64,000 bases of DNA from Acinetobacter calcoaceticus DSM 30006 = CIP 81.8 (GTDB taxonomy: Bacteria; Pseudomonadota; Gammaproteobacteria; Pseudomonadales; Moraxellaceae): NCBI RefSeq assembly GCF_000368965.1, contig NZ_KB849778.1:62001-126000 (forward strand), in the 5' to 3' direction. The notes beneath the pieces are model-generated. The model worked only from the letters and a program-made list of their open reading frames with translations. It did no database searches and was not told the origin of the DNA. A program made the position numbers and the translations under genes. This document shows, one piece after another, positions 28,249 to 38,474 of this stretch (position 1 is its first letter; each line of letters starts with the position of its first letter).

Positions 28249-29046
28249 TTAATATTCAATCAATTTTTCATTTAAATAACGCCAGTAGCGTTTCGGCAAA
28301 TATTGCACATGAAGTTTTATATTTTGACGTTCCGTAATGTTCACGCTCTTAAAATAATCTTTCCAAAGCTGGTCATATAAGATTTCTTGCTCATCTAACT
28401 CCAGCTGAAAGCTTTGACTCATTCCATTTTTTAAATTACGGTCAACTTTCGAGGCTTCGAGCGAAACTTCATGTATTCCTTTTAAATCATAATAAAGTCC
28501 AAACTTACGTTTTTCATCATAAATGAGCCAACGCTGATCTTGATAACGCCGTTTAAAATGCGGCTGAATGAGCGGTAAAACATTAAAATCAGGCCGAACC
28601 AAACTTAAAAACAGCTCATCTTTGGTTTTCTTAAAACGGATAAAAGCTTCCATCCGATGCTTCTCTCGCCCAACCTTTTTCGTCCACTGCGAAATTGCTA
28701 AAACACTTGGGTGCGAATAATCTTTTTCTATCGATGAGTGACTAGTAAAAACGTAAATACAGTAATTAAATAAATGCTGACAGGCATCTAAAGACTCAGA
28801 TAAATAGGCAAAATAAAATTGCCTTAAAGAAGACGAAGAAAGCTTTTTTTGCAGCGCGGACCACACACGTTCGGCATGTTGCTCATTATTTGAAACCTCA
28901 ATTTTATCAGCGAATAAGCCATGTTGAGCCGCATCATTCAAACAGAGTCTGACCTGTAATTCTTTGAATTGAAATGCGCGAAACACACAACTGAGCAGCC
29001 CGACCATTGAGCCATCAAAATAGTAAGCGACTTCATCATTAAACAT
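28249..29046 (-). CDS. DUF4130 / TIGR03915 putative DNA-repair partner protein
   Basis: 265 aa. The N-terminal VAYYFDGSMVGLLSCVFRAF matches the TIGR03915/DUF4130 family as I recall it. In other bacteria this domain is often fused to a UdgX-type uracil-DNA-glycosylase domain or sits next to the radical SAM protein found immediately upstream here. This copy has no fused glycosylase. The middle (about 115-200) contains VGREKHRMEAFIRFKKTKDE and FNVLPLIQPHFKRRY, which are basic and may bind nucleic acid. It begins 2 nt after the radical SAM gene's stop, so the two are one operon. Function not proven. Confidence 0.85.
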   Translation of the reverse strand: MFNDEVAYYFDGSMVGLLSCVFRAFQFKELQVRLCLNDAAQHGLFADKIEVSNNEQHAERVWSALQKKLSSSSLRQFYFAYLSESLDACQHLFNYCIYVFTSHSSIEKDYSHPSVLAISQWTKKVGREKHRMEAFIRFKKTKDELFLSLVRPDFNVLPLIQPHFKRRYQDQRWLIYDEKRKFGLYYDLKGIHEVSLEASKVDRNLKNGMSQSFQLELDEQEILYDQLWKDYFKSVNITERQNIKLHVQYLPKRYWRYLNEKLIEY

Positions 29047-29048
29047 GA

Positions 29049-30311
29049 CTAAAACCCAAGGTTTAATTGTGGCGAGAGTTGCTGTACATATTTCGAAGAT
29101 CCCTGCGTTAAAATCTGTTGCCGAATAAAATTTGAAGATAATTCTTTTTGGAATTTTGGACTGTCTTCACAGTGGATAAAGAATTTTGCTCGCTGATAGG
29201 CGACACCTAACTTTTTAAGTAAATCGATGTGGATCTTGCCAAAGCGACGAGCCTGAACAATTTTCTTAGCCGATTTCACCCCAATGCCAGGTACACGCAA
29301 AATCATTTGATAATCAGCACGGTTTAAATCTACTGGAAACTGTTCAGGATGCCTTAACGCCCAGCTTAATTTCGGGTCTACATCAAGATCTAAGTTTGGG
29401 AATTTTTCATTGACGATTTCATTGACCTGAAAACCGTAAAAACGCATCAGCCAATCGCTTTGATAGAGTCGGTTTTCTCGAAGTAACGGCGGAGCAGAAC
29501 CCACTGCTGGCAAGTAATTATTTTCAGTATTAATTGGGATATAGCCCGAAAAATAGACGCGCTTGAGCTTAAATTCTTTATAGTGCTTATCTGCCATAAA
29601 CAAGACATCTTGGTCTGACTCTTGATGAGCACCCACTACCATTTGCGTGGTCTGTCCTGCCGGCACATATTTCGGTACATGCTTAATAATTTGTCGTTCA
29701 TCTTTAAGCTGAATAAGTCTGTCACGCACTAACCCTAAATCTTTTTGCACTTCCTGATGTGATTTTTCTGGTGCAAAAGTCTTTAGCCCAATTTCGGTCG
29801 GCATCTCTAAATTAATACTCATACGGTCAGCATATAAACCTGCTTCATGAATAAGTTCAGGCGATGCTCCCGGAATGGTTTTTAGGTGAATATAGCCATT
29901 AAAATTTTCTTCAAGGCGCAACTTCTTCACGACTTGAAGCATACGCTCCATTGTATGGTCGGCCGATTTAAAAATACCTGAACTTAAAAATAAGCCCTCG
30001 ATATAATTACGTCGATAAAAATTAATGGTTAAGTCCACCACCTCTTGCACAGTAAATGCTGCACGCTGGACGTCGTTAGAACGGCGTGAAACACAATAGG
30101 CACAATCAAAAATACATACGTTGCTAAATAGAATTTTTAAGAGAGATACACAGCGGCCATCTTCGGTATAGCTATGACAAATACCTGAATGACTGGCATC
30201 ACCCAAACCTTTATCTTTATTTTTACGGTCACTGCCACTTGATGAACAAGACACATCATATTTAGCAGCATCAGCAAGAATTTGTAGTTTTTCTCGAATG
30301 CGATCAGACAT
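29049..30311 (-). CDS. Putative DNA modification/repair radical SAM protein (TIGR03916)
   Basis: 420 aa. The 4Fe-4S/SAM cluster motif is C66-x3-C70-x2-C73 (CIFDCAYC), near the N-terminus, with additional Cys at 22, 45 and 54. The radical SAM barrel follows (about 60-300). The C-terminus carries a helix-hairpin-helix DNA-binding motif, RVPGIGVKSAKKIVQARRFG (339-358). This domain order is that of a DNA-acting radical SAM enzyme. The substrate base is unknown. It forms a two-gene unit with the DUF4130 protein. Confidence 0.9.
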   Translation of the reverse strand: MSDRIREKLQILADAAKYDVSCSSSGSDRKNKDKGLGDASHSGICHSYTEDGRCVSLLKILFSNVCIFDCAYCVSRRSNDVQRAAFTVQEVVDLTINFYRRNYIEGLFLSSGIFKSADHTMERMLQVVKKLRLEENFNGYIHLKTIPGASPELIHEAGLYADRMSINLEMPTEIGLKTFAPEKSHQEVQKDLGLVRDRLIQLKDERQIIKHVPKYVPAGQTTQMVVGAHQESDQDVLFMADKHYKEFKLKRVYFSGYIPINTENNYLPAVGSAPPLLRENRLYQSDWLMRFYGFQVNEIVNEKFPNLDLDVDPKLSWALRHPEQFPVDLNRADYQMILRVPGIGVKSAKKIVQARRFGKIHIDLLKKLGVAYQRAKFFIHCEDSPKFQKELSSNFIRQQILTQGSSKYVQQLSPQLNLGF

Positions 30312-30403
30312 ATCAAACGACTCATTTATGGCATCGTTTAAAAAATATCATTTTGCATTCTTAAATTTAATCCAGTGAAGTACGCTATGCGTCATGAGGT
30401 GAC

Positions 30404-31003
30404 GTGACAATCCCCCGAAAAATAAAACGGAATATCGCAATTGAGCAGATAAGCTGTGATATAAAAAGAGGTTCGCTTTTTTGTATGGGTACAACACCAA
30501 TGCTGAATCCCATTTTTTCTTTTTTTAAACTTCTCATTCGTAATTTAAATGTAAATGAAGATCAAATTTGGAGATGTTTGTCATTGACTACACCTCTCTA
30601 TGCTTCCATCACTATTTATATTTTTTTTCTTATTTTTATGTTTTACCCCAACATTATTAGATTTGAACTGCCTGATTTTAACTTCATCTTTCAATTCGGA
30701 TTATTTATTGGATTCTTACTCCTTATCTACTACATCTTCGTATTTTTTCCTGCCATTTTTGTTCAACTTAAATTACATAGGTATCATCGTATTAATTTTT
30801 TTACCGTCATTCTAAGCGCGCTGTTTCTTACGTACGTCATTCCAACCTTACTTATGTTGATATTCGCACCACTAGAACAGTTTGAACTCTTTGTGATTGA
30901 ATTCTTCTATGTATTAGGTCCATTTTCGTTGACCTATGCCGTCATCTATTGGATATTACTACTCAGAGCAGATCTCAAACAGCATTTAAAAAACGGGACG
31001 TAA
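30404..31003 (+). CDS. Multi-pass membrane protein of unknown function
   Basis: 199 aa from the GTG at 30404 (GAGGTGAC directly upstream). An ATG at 30485 or 30500 is possible and would remove a basic 27-32 residue leader. There are four hydrophobic segments (about 65-85, 95-120, 130-155, 165-190), rich in Phe/Ile/Leu, and a short basic C-terminus. This layout resembles YIP1-like small membrane proteins, but I see no diagnostic motif. Downstream glyQ starts 80 nt later with its own leader. Confidence 0.65.
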   Translation: MTIPRKIKRNIAIEQISCDIKRGSLFCMGTTPMLNPIFSFFKLLIRNLNVNEDQIWRCLSLTTPLYASITIYIFFLIFMFYPNIIRFELPDFNFIFQFGLFIGFLLLIYYIFVFFPAIFVQLKLHRYHRINFFTVILSALFLTYVIPTLLMLIFAPLEQFELFVIEFFYVLGPFSLTYAVIYWILLLRADLKQHLKNGT

Positions 31004-31083
31004 TCCCCCAACTAGCCTTTGCCACTCACCACCAAAATCCTTATACTTAACCACAATTTTTGTTTGATTCCAGTGGATGCACC

Positions 31084-32061
31084 ATGAGTCGTGCTATATC
31101 GCATATTGATACATTTCAGGGTTTAATTCTTGCCCTACAAAACTATTGGGCCGAACAAGGCTGCGTCGTACTACAACCGTACGACATGGAAATGGGCGCT
31201 GGAACATTCCACACCGCAACATTCTTACGTGCTTTAGGACCAGAAACTTGGAATGCTGCATACGTTCAACCTTCACGTCGTCCAAAAGATGGTCGCTATG
31301 GTGAAAACCCGAACCGTTTGCAACACTACTACCAATTCCAAGTGGTGCTTAAGCCAAACCCAGACAATATCCAACAGCTTTATCTTGATTCTTTAAAAGC
31401 AATCGGGATTGATACGCTTACTCACGACATTCGTTTCGTAGAAGACAACTGGGAATCTCCAACACTTGGGGCTTGGGGCTTAGGCTGGGAAGTTTGGCTT
31501 AACGGTATGGAAGTAACTCAATTCACTTACTTCCAGCAAGTGGGTGGCGTTGAATGTTACCCAGTAACAGGCGAAATCACTTACGGTTTAGAACGTCTTG
31601 CGATGTATCTTCAAGGTGTTGACTCGGTTTATGACCTTGTTTGGACCAAAGGCCAATTTGGCACTGTAACTTACGGCGACGTATTCCATCAAAATGAAGT
31701 TGAGCAATCGACTTATAACTTTGAATACGCTCCAGTTGAAAAACTATTTGAACTATTTGATTTTTACGAATCAGAAGCAAACCGTTTAATTGAAGCAAAA
31801 CTTTCGCTTCCTGCTTATGAGCAAGTCGTTAAAGCGTCTCATACCTTTAACTTGCTTGACGCACGCGGTGCAATTTCTGTGACTGAGCGTCAACGCTACA
31901 TTTTACGTGTACGTACTTTAGCTCGTGCGATTGCACAAAGTTATGTACAAGCACGTGCAGAACTTGGCTTCCCAATGGCAGAACCACACTTACGTGATGA
32001 AGTATTGGCACAGCTAAAAGCACAAGCTGAAAGTGAAGCAGCAAAGGCGGAGAAAAACTAA
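31084..32061 (+). CDS. glyQ: Glycine--tRNA ligase alpha subunit
   Basis: 325 aa from the ATG at 31084; the eight-residue extension to 31060 is not part of the family. It forms the alpha2beta2 glycyl-tRNA synthetase with GlyS and holds the class II catalytic site. Class II motifs: motif 2 [19 protein letters not shown], and motif 3 [13 protein letters not shown]. The N-terminus [18 protein letters not shown] is typical. The stop overlaps the glyS ATG (TAATG), so the subunits are translated together. Confidence 0.97.
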   Translation: MSRAISHIDTFQGLILALQNYWAEQGCVVLQPYDMEMGAGTFHTATFLRALGPETWNAAYVQPSRRPKDGRYGENPNRLQHYYQFQVVLKPNPDNIQQLYLDSLKAIGIDTLTHDIRFVEDNWESPTLGAWGLGWEVWLNGMEVTQFTYFQQVGGVECYPVTGEITYGLERLAMYLQGVDSVYDLVWTKGQFGTVTYGDVFHQNEVEQSTYNFEYAPVEKLFELFDFYESEANRLIEAKLSLPAYEQVVKASHTFNLLDARGAISVTERQRYILRVRTLARAIAQSYVQARAELGFPMAEPHLRDEVLAQLKAQAESEAAKAEKN

Positions 32062-34130
32062 TGAGCAAACATACTGTTTTATTCGAACTTGGCTGTGAAG
32101 AGCTTCCACCGAAAAGCTTGAAAACTTTACGTGATGCATTACAGGCAGAAACGGTAAAAGGCTTAAAAGATGCGGGCTTAAATTTTGCATCTATCGAAGC
32201 TTATGCAGCTCCACGTCGTCTAGCGCTTAAAATTGTTGATATCGATGCTGCTCAAGCTGATACACAAAAACGTTTTGATGGCCCTGCTGTTCAAGCGGCT
32301 TACGATGCAGAAGGTAAACCGACTAAAGCACTCGAAGGCTTTATGCGTGGTCAAGGTATTACTGTTGATCAGCTTTCTACTTTCCAAGCAGGTAAAGTTG
32401 AAAAAGTTTGCTATTTAAAAGATGTAAAAGGTCAAAGCCTTGATGCTTTACTTCCACAAATTTTGCAAACTGCGCTAGACAATTTACCAATTGCTAAGCG
32501 TATGCGTTCTGCTGCAAGCCGTACCGAATTTGTACGTCCGGTTAAATGGGTTCTCTTACTTAAAGATGACCAAATTGTTGATGCGACTATTCAAGATCAT
32601 AAAGCTGGTAATGTGACTTATGGTCACCGTTTCCATGCACCTGAAGCTGTGACTTTAGCGCATGCAAATGACTACCTAGCTGCTTTAGAAAAAGCATATG
32701 TCGTTGCGAACTTTGAAAAACGTCAAGCAACCATTCAAGAACAAGTAAAAAAGTTAGCTGATGAAGTTAACGCAACTGCGATTGTTCCAAGTGATTTACT
32801 TGATGAAGTAACAAGCCTCGTTGAATGGCCTGTTGCTCTTCGTGCAAATTTTGAAGAGCGCTTCCTTGCTGTTCCTCAAGAAGCACTTATTACAACAATG
32901 CAAGACAACCAGAAATATTTCTGTTTGATCAATAGCGAAGGTAAATTACAGCCTTACTTCATTACTGTTTCAAATATTGAGTCTAAAGATCCGATTCAAA
33001 TTATTGAAGGTAATGAAAAAGTTGTTCGCCCTCGTTTATCTGATGCTGAATTCTTCTTCTTACAAGATCAAAAGCAACCGCTTGCATCTCGTAAAGAAAA
33101 ATTGGCAAACATGGTATTCCAAGCACAACTGGGTACGCTTTGGGATAAATCAACACGTATTGCAAAACTTGCTGTTGCATTATCTGCAATCACTGGTGCA
33201 AACCCAGCCGACGCTGAAAAAGCTGCGTTACTTGCTAAATGCGACTTAACATCTGAGCTTGTAGGTGAATTCCCAGAACTTCAAGGTATTGCGGGTACTT
33301 ACTATGCACGCATTGAAGGCGAAAACACTGAAGTTTCAGAAGCTTTAGGCGAGCAATATTTACCAAAATTCGCTGGCGATGTTTTACCAAAAACCAAAAC
33401 TGGTACAACGATTGCCCTTGCTGACCGTTTAGATACACTTGTTGGTATTTTCGGTATTGGACAAGCACCTACAGGTTCTAAAGACCCGTTTGCTCTTCGT
33501 CGTTCAGCAATTGGTATCTTACGTTTAATCATTGAAAATGAATTGGACGTAACGATTGAAGAACTGGTAAATCTCGCACTTCAAGGTTATGGCGACATCG
33601 TTAAAGACCACGACAAAACGCGTGCTGATGCTGTTGCATTCTTGGAAGGTCGTTACCGTGCCAAGTATGAAGACCAAGGCGTTGCTGTTGATGTGCTTCA
33701 AGCGGTTCAAGCACTTGCACCAAAATCTCCACTTGATTTTGACAAGCGTGTAAATGCTGTAAACCATTTCCGTGCACTACCTGAAGCTGCTGCACTTGCT
33801 GCTGCAAACAAACGTGTTGCTAACATTCTTGCAAAAGAAGCAGCACCAGAAGGTTCTGTAGTTGAAGCGAACTTGGTTGAAGATGCTGAGAAAGCATTAT
33901 TTGCTGAGCTTCAAGCAGTTACTCCTGTTGTTGAGCCATTACTCGCCGCAAAAGATTACACAGCTGCCCTTTCTAAGCTTGCAGCACTTCGTGCCCCGAT
34001 TGATGCATTCTTTGATGGTGTTATGGTCATGGCGGATGATGCTGACCTGAAAGCAAACCGTTTACGTTTATTGGCTCAGCTACGTAACTTGTTTACTGCT
34101 ATCGCTGATGTAAGTGTATTGCAGGGTTAA
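32061..34130 (+). CDS. glyS: Glycine--tRNA ligase beta subunit
   Basis: 689 aa, the normal length. It binds tRNA-Gly and supports the alpha subunit. Recognisable blocks: [14 protein letters not shown] at the start, RFVRPVKW-like [13 protein letters not shown], the HD-domain-like centre ([20 protein letters not shown] and [10 protein letters not shown]), and the C-terminal anticodon-binding region [11 protein letters not shown] with [10 protein letters not shown]. It overlaps glyQ by one base and ends at a strong terminator. Codon use is that of a highly expressed gene. Confidence 0.97.
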   Translation: MSKHTVLFELGCEELPPKSLKTLRDALQAETVKGLKDAGLNFASIEAYAAPRRLALKIVDIDAAQADTQKRFDGPAVQAAYDAEGKPTKALEGFMRGQGITVDQLSTFQAGKVEKVCYLKDVKGQSLDALLPQILQTALDNLPIAKRMRSAASRTEFVRPVKWVLLLKDDQIVDATIQDHKAGNVTYGHRFHAPEAVTLAHANDYLAALEKAYVVANFEKRQATIQEQVKKLADEVNATAIVPSDLLDEVTSLVEWPVALRANFEERFLAVPQEALITTMQDNQKYFCLINSEGKLQPYFITVSNIESKDPIQIIEGNEKVVRPRLSDAEFFFLQDQKQPLASRKEKLANMVFQAQLGTLWDKSTRIAKLAVALSAITGANPADAEKAALLAKCDLTSELVGEFPELQGIAGTYYARIEGENTEVSEALGEQYLPKFAGDVLPKTKTGTTIALADRLDTLVGIFGIGQAPTGSKDPFALRRSAIGILRLIIENELDVTIEELVNLALQGYGDIVKDHDKTRADAVAFLEGRYRAKYEDQGVAVDVLQAVQALAPKSPLDFDKRVNAVNHFRALPEAAALAAANKRVANILAKEAAPEGSVVEANLVEDAEKALFAELQAVTPVVEPLLAAKDYTAALSKLAALRAPIDAFFDGVMVMADDADLKANRLRLLAQLRNLFTAIADVSVLQG

Positions 34131-34170
34131 AATTATATAGAAATTAATTTTTGTATAATTAAGTCTTATT

Positions 34171-34211
34171 AAAACCATGTTTTTGATTTAAATCAGAAAC
34201 ATGGTTTTTTA
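34171..34211 (+). terminator. Terminator of glyQS
   Basis: AAAACCATGTTT / AAACATGGTTTTTT, a 12-bp stem with a TTGATTTAAATCAG loop and T-tract, 40 nt after the stop. Confidence 0.88.
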
Positions 34212-34364
34212 ATGATTTCTTATTGAAGAATTTCGCTCAGTAAAATTATAAACGATTATTTTGCAATCAATTAATAAATAAGAATTATTTACCACCTTCA
34301 CATTTAATCCATAATTCAATAAACTAGAACAAATAATTACCAAACTTAACAAAGTACCATTGCA

Positions 34365-35195
34365 ATGAAAAACTTAAATTTATTACTTATATCAACATTA
34401 TTATTTACTGGATGTGCAACAACAAAGTCTATTCAATATCCAGCTGCGGGTAAGCAAACATCTATTTCAGTTTCTTCAGAACAACTTTCTTCAATGACTG
34501 AATCAGGTGCAGGTGATTACTTTGTAAAGGAAAGTCAAATATTAGTTGGTGATGCAAGTAGTGCTTCTGCCAGCCCCGTTTCTGGAATGTTTGGCCTTAT
34601 CGGAGTAGGTGTTGCAATGGCAATTGACAAAAATGCAAATAGTTCAGCCATTGAAAAAAGCTCTCTTAATCAACCTATTAAATTTGACCAGTTAATACAA
34701 CAAAAAATTACCGACTCTTTCACCCAAAATAAAGCAGATACCACACTCAAACTGCTAGGTTTAAATCAGGCATCAGAAGTCAAAATTGTGCCTTATTCAC
34801 GTCTTTCTTTCCGTGAAAAACCAATTGTAAAAGTAAATTTTGGTTTAAAGACCCAATTCAAAAATGCGGCAGACAATAATGCAGATACAAAACGCTTATA
34901 TCACTATGTGAGTAAGGAACGTATTTCTTTATCTGAATGGGAAGCTCAAAATAATTTATTATTTATGCAAAAAGCAGATCAAGCATTTAGCGCTCTTAGC
35001 CAAGTGTTCACTTTAGATTTACAACATCAATTAAATTTAACAGCATTTGATGAGAACAAGCAAAAGAACTGTAAAACCAATGCAGATACATCCTTAGTTT
35101 CTTTTATTCAAACTCCTGACAATTTATGTGTTGGTGTAGTTAAAACAAGCAAAGGGGATGTATTTCAAAATAATATTTATATCGTTGAACAATAA
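34365..35195 (+). CDS. Lipoprotein of unknown function (276 aa)
   Basis: Lipobox LFTGC with Cys 17 after a short signal (MKNLNLLLISTLLFTGC). A small Gly/Ala-rich hydrophobic patch (about 72-90, GMFGLIGVGVAMAIDK) could be a membrane-touching helix. The rest is a mix of helix and strand, with the C-terminal Cys pair C233/C249 possibly disulfide-bonded. No known domain recognised. The position after glyQS is separated by a terminator and 230 nt of AT-rich DNA, so it is an independent unit. Confidence 0.75.
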   Translation: MKNLNLLLISTLLFTGCATTKSIQYPAAGKQTSISVSSEQLSSMTESGAGDYFVKESQILVGDASSASASPVSGMFGLIGVGVAMAIDKNANSSAIEKSSLNQPIKFDQLIQQKITDSFTQNKADTTLKLLGLNQASEVKIVPYSRLSFREKPIVKVNFGLKTQFKNAADNNADTKRLYHYVSKERISLSEWEAQNNLLFMQKADQAFSALSQVFTLDLQHQLNLTAFDENKQKNCKTNADTSLVSFIQTPDNLCVGVVKTSKGDVFQNNIYIVEQ

Positions 35196-35228
35196 TAAAA
35201 TTACTAATTAATATCAAATAAATAGAAT

Positions 35229-35258
35229 AGAGAACTACTTAAGCTTAAGCAGTTCTCT
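35229..35258 (-). terminator. Hairpin, possible terminator of the YciI gene
   Basis: AGAGAACT-G-CTTAAG / CTTAAG-T-AGTTCTCT read on the minus strand. The single mismatch on the plus strand becomes a G-U pair in minus-strand RNA, so it fits termination of the minus-strand gene, although the T-run after it is broken. Confidence 0.5.
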
Positions 35259-35263
35259 AATGT

Positions 35264-35548
35264 TTAAACAAACTCTTTAATTTCTTCTAAACTTTTCGAT
35301 GGCTCAAACCACATAAAATCATAATCAGCCGCATCATGAATATAAAATGGATCATTTTTCATAATTTCTTCAGCTTCTTGAATCGAAGAGCTTAAAACTA
35401 AAATCACTCCACCTGCCCTATTTTCTCGACGCCCCGATGCCAGAAATTTCTTTTGCTCATAGTAATGATCTAAAAATGCAATATGTTCTTTGAGTACAGC
35501 ATCAACTTCGGTTAATGGTTTTTTATAGGTCAAGGTAACAACAATCAT
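35264..35548 (-). CDS. YciI family protein
   Basis: 94 aa, ferredoxin-like fold of the YCII family. Conserved features are the N-terminal MIVVTLTYKKPLTEVDAVL, then HIAFLDHYYEQKKFLASGRR with the His/Asp-like pair, and NDPFYIHDAADYDF near the C-terminus. Some members have small hydrolase or dehydrochlorinase-type activity; most are uncharacterised. The gene stands alone between the lipoprotein and the EamA exporter. Confidence 0.85.
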   Translation of the reverse strand: MIVVTLTYKKPLTEVDAVLKEHIAFLDHYYEQKKFLASGRRENRAGGVILVLSSSIQEAEEIMKNDPFYIHDAADYDFMWFEPSKSLEEIKEFV

Positions 35549-35614
35549 TTCATTCTCTTAAAGGAAGTAGCACATGACATAGGAGGGTTAAACTACTGAT
35601 AGCTTATCTATAGT

Positions 35615-36517
35615 TTATTCGATGGTACGCCGATTCCCCCAATTCATCCACACTAAACTCCCCACAATAATCACACCACCTAACAGCACAATCATTGATG
35701 GTTCTTCATTTAAGAAAACAACTGCCAAACTCATTGCAACAATGGGCGAGCAATACAAAAAATTCGACGCAATCGTTAACGGCATATTTTTAAGTACATA
35801 TCCCCAAAGCACATAAGCCATCGCACTGGGGAAAATACCCAACAACACAATCGACATATTGGCCTGCCAAGTGGCATGTAGAATTTCAGCAGACAACTGC
35901 GCGCTATAGAACAGTAAAGGAATGGTTCCGAACCAAATGATGTAGCACATCATGCTCAAAGCATCATAATTTAAGGCAAATTTTTTATATAAATTAAAGT
36001 AAATCGCCCATGCAATTGCCGCCAAAACAATTAACAAACCATAAGGGCTCGGCACACCAAAGCCTCGATCACCGCTAACTACTAAAACGGCGCCACAAAG
36101 ACCTAATAAAATACAAAACCACTGTTTGAAACGGATTTTCTCTTTAAAAAACAAAGCTGAAACGATAAATGTAAATAGCGGAATAGATTGACTTAAAATG
36201 CTAGATGCAACCGCACTGACATATTGCTGCCCCGTATTTATAAGCAAATGATGCAAGGTCACAGAGAAAAATCCTAATACCCCAAGCGCAGGAACATCTT
36301 TCCACTTTAACGGCTGAATTCCTTTTTTCATGACCAAGAGCAGTAAGAAAACAGATGCAATCACAAAGCGGAGCAGAGCTATATGCTGCGGTGTATATGA
36401 ATGCAAAGCACTGTGTACACCAATAGGTGAATAACCCCAACAAAAGACGGTAATAGCAATACACAAATAAAGCTTAAATGCCGGAGGCTGTTTTTCGACA
36501 GCAAGTGAAATTGCCAT
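35615..36517 (-). CDS. DMT superfamily (EamA) transporter
   Basis: 300 aa with about ten hydrophobic helices arranged as two EamA repeats; FKLYLCIAITVFCWGYSPIG starts the first and YGLLIVLAAIAWAIYFNLYK the second. EamA proteins export metabolites, often amino acids or their derivatives, across the inner membrane. It is divergent from a LysR regulator gene with 108 nt between, the usual arrangement of a regulator and the exporter it controls. Substrate not known. Confidence 0.9.
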   Translation of the reverse strand: MAISLAVEKQPPAFKLYLCIAITVFCWGYSPIGVHSALHSYTPQHIALLRFVIASVFLLLLVMKKGIQPLKWKDVPALGVLGFFSVTLHHLLINTGQQYVSAVASSILSQSIPLFTFIVSALFFKEKIRFKQWFCILLGLCGAVLVVSGDRGFGVPSPYGLLIVLAAIAWAIYFNLYKKFALNYDALSMMCYIIWFGTIPLLFYSAQLSAEILHATWQANMSIVLLGIFPSAMAYVLWGYVLKNMPLTIASNFLYCSPIVAMSLAVVFLNEEPSMIVLLGGVIIVGSLVWMNWGNRRTIE

Positions 36518-36600
36518 GTTAAATCTACGCTAATGAAATGGAACTCTTTCATCATATGCGCATGGATAGTTGAATAAAATTAACTTATATTGAGTCTAAT

Positions 36601-36617
36601 ATTCATTAAAAGTGAAT
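36601..36617. promoter_or_regulatory. Candidate LysR-type operator in the exporter/regulator gap
   Basis: ATTCA-N7-TGAAT inverted repeat (T-N11-A type) placed 8 nt before the lysR ATG. Plausible as an autoregulatory site; seen by eye only. Confidence 0.35.
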
Positions 36618-36625
36618 GATAAAAC

Positions 36626-37492
36626 ATGGATATCGCTCAGTTAAAAATGTTTCAAACGGTGGTTGAATGCGGCACGATGACCAAGGCATCTTTGCAGTTG
36701 CACTGCGTTCCATCTAATATCACGGCGCGCATTAAACAACTTGAAGAAGAGCTTGGCGCACCTCTGTTCTATCGGGAAGGGAAAAGTTTAAAGCTCACTC
36801 CATCTGGAGAAATCTTTCTTAATTACTGCCAGAAAATTTTAGCGCTTTGTGATGAAGCAAAACGTAGTATTCACCCTGATGCACCGCCCTCTGGTCCATT
36901 AAAAATTGGGGCTATTGAATCTTCTGCTACGACTCGCCTACCCAACTTACTGGCGAAATATCATCAACGCTATCCAGAGGTTTCCATTCAAATTATTACT
37001 GGCACATGGAAACAGTTATTAGTTGATATTTCTCAGCATAAGCTCGACGGAGCCATTGTCGCTGGTAATATTGAGTTTCCAATGTTAAACAAACTCGGTA
37101 TTTATCAAGAAGAAATTATTTTAATTGCCCCAGAATCTTTCGGTGAAATCCACTGCCAAGAAGACCTGATTGGTAAAGAAATCTTTATGTGGACTGAAGG
37201 TTGTCCTTACCGCGCTGCTCTTGAAGAATGGCTTAAGCTCAAAAATATCTCGCTTCCAATTACCAGCATTACCAGTTACGCCACTATTATTGGTTGCGTG
37301 AGTGCAGGCTCTGGTGTGTCTTTAGTACCAAAGAGTCTTTTTGAGCAATATAAAAATTTAACCAATATTCGAGGCTATAAATTTGAACATCTTGCCTTTA
37401 TGCAAAACCAGTTTTTCTGGCACAAAAATGTGAGCAACCATAAAGCTCGAGATATGTTTTTAGAATTGATTAAGTCAGAATTTATAGCTTAG
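36626..37492 (+). CDS. LysR family transcriptional regulator (PtrR/YneJ-like)
   Basis: 288 aa. An N-terminal winged helix-turn-helix (about 1-60: LKMFQTVVECGTMTKASLQL, then SNITARIKQLEEELG) is followed by a substrate-binding-like effector domain (about 90-285). The DNA-binding half resembles PtrR/YneJ-type regulators of amine catabolism; the effector is not known. Divergent from the EamA exporter and, 237 nt downstream, followed by an Asp/Glu racemase on the same strand. Confidence 0.9.
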   Translation: MDIAQLKMFQTVVECGTMTKASLQLHCVPSNITARIKQLEEELGAPLFYREGKSLKLTPSGEIFLNYCQKILALCDEAKRSIHPDAPPSGPLKIGAIESSATTRLPNLLAKYHQRYPEVSIQIITGTWKQLLVDISQHKLDGAIVAGNIEFPMLNKLGIYQEEIILIAPESFGEIHCQEDLIGKEIFMWTEGCPYRAALEEWLKLKNISLPITSITSYATIIGCVSAGSGVSLVPKSLFEQYKNLTNIRGYKFEHLAFMQNQFFWHKNVSNHKARDMFLELIKSEFIA

Positions 37493-37515
37493 CTGTGCAT
37501 TCGAATGAAATTATC

Positions 37516-37540
37516 TATGTAAAACGCTATGCTTTACATA
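37516..37540. repeat. Inverted repeat between lysR and the racemase gene
   Basis: TATGTAAA-N9-TTTACATA, an 8-bp perfect repeat with no T-run after it. It could be a weak terminator or an operator for the racemase gene. Confidence 0.4.
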
Positions 37541-37729
37541 AAATAATGATGCATAAAACACATCATGACATTTTAAATATTTTAATTTTATTGATATAAA
37601 ACAATATCCTAATAAAAATTAAGAATCAATTATAAAAACATAAACTGCATGACCCATCCGCTTTTTGCAACGACATCACTCAAAAGAAGCAGATGCTAAG
37701 TACATAACGTATTTTTTGAGTCATTCAAC

Positions 37730-38440
37730 ATGAATAAAGCAATTGGAATTTTAGGTGGTATGGGTCCACAAGCCACAATTGATGCCATGGATAAAATTAT
37801 TAAAAATACGCCAGCACATTGCGATCAGGAGCATATTCCTGTCATCACGGTTTCTATTCCAGACATCCCAGATAGAACACAATCGATTATCAATCATGAT
37901 GATAAACCACTCGAAAAAATGGCTGAATATCTTAAAATTTTAGAAGCAGCACAGGTCGGCTGTATCATTATTCCCTGCAATACTGCCCACTTTTGGTTTA
38001 ACCAGTTACAGCAACGCACCCAAACCAAAATGATTAGTATTATTGAATCTGCGGTTCATTTTATTCAAGACAGCCAAATTGCTGAAGTTTGTATTCTTGC
38101 GACGTCCGCCACCATAAGCACTCAACTTTACCAAAGCCAGTTCATCCAAAACAATATTCGTTTCTCTACCCCTTCTGTTGAGATGCAACACAAAGTGATG
38201 CAAAGTATCTATCAATACAAAGCAGGAAATATCGAAAAATCAAAACAACTTATGAGTGAGGTTATTCATTTTTATAGACAAAATAAAAGTACAAAATTCT
38301 TATTAGCATGTACTGAAATTCCGCTCATCTTACAAGACAGTATCCAAGACAATCCTGAACTGTTTGTTGATGCGACCGATTTACTCATTAAAAATGCGAT
38401 TGCTTGGTATCAGAACTCATTAACAGCATCAGCCGCATGA
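37730..38440 (+). CDS. Aspartate/glutamate racemase family protein
   Basis: 236 aa, PLP-independent racemase fold. The two catalytic cysteines are present: C83 in IPCNTAH and C194 in LLACTEIPL. The glycine-rich start AIGILGGMGPQAT is typical of aspartate racemases of the RacD/YgeA group rather than MurI. It would interconvert L- and D-amino acids. Flanked by two LysR genes and near an EamA exporter. The preferred amino acid cannot be told. Confidence 0.9.
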   Translation: MNKAIGILGGMGPQATIDAMDKIIKNTPAHCDQEHIPVITVSIPDIPDRTQSIINHDDKPLEKMAEYLKILEAAQVGCIIIPCNTAHFWFNQLQQRTQTKMISIIESAVHFIQDSQIAEVCILATSATISTQLYQSQFIQNNIRFSTPSVEMQHKVMQSIYQYKAGNIEKSKQLMSEVIHFYRQNKSTKFLLACTEIPLILQDSIQDNPELFVDATDLLIKNAIAWYQNSLTASAA

Positions 38441-38474
38441 TTAAAAAATTTAATGCAAATTATGCATAATTAAT

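Noticed and set aside
32233..34050. Many open frames overlapping glyS on both strands
   Set aside because: Shadows of glyS codon bias; low-complexity Leu/Gln/Lys products without ribosome sites.
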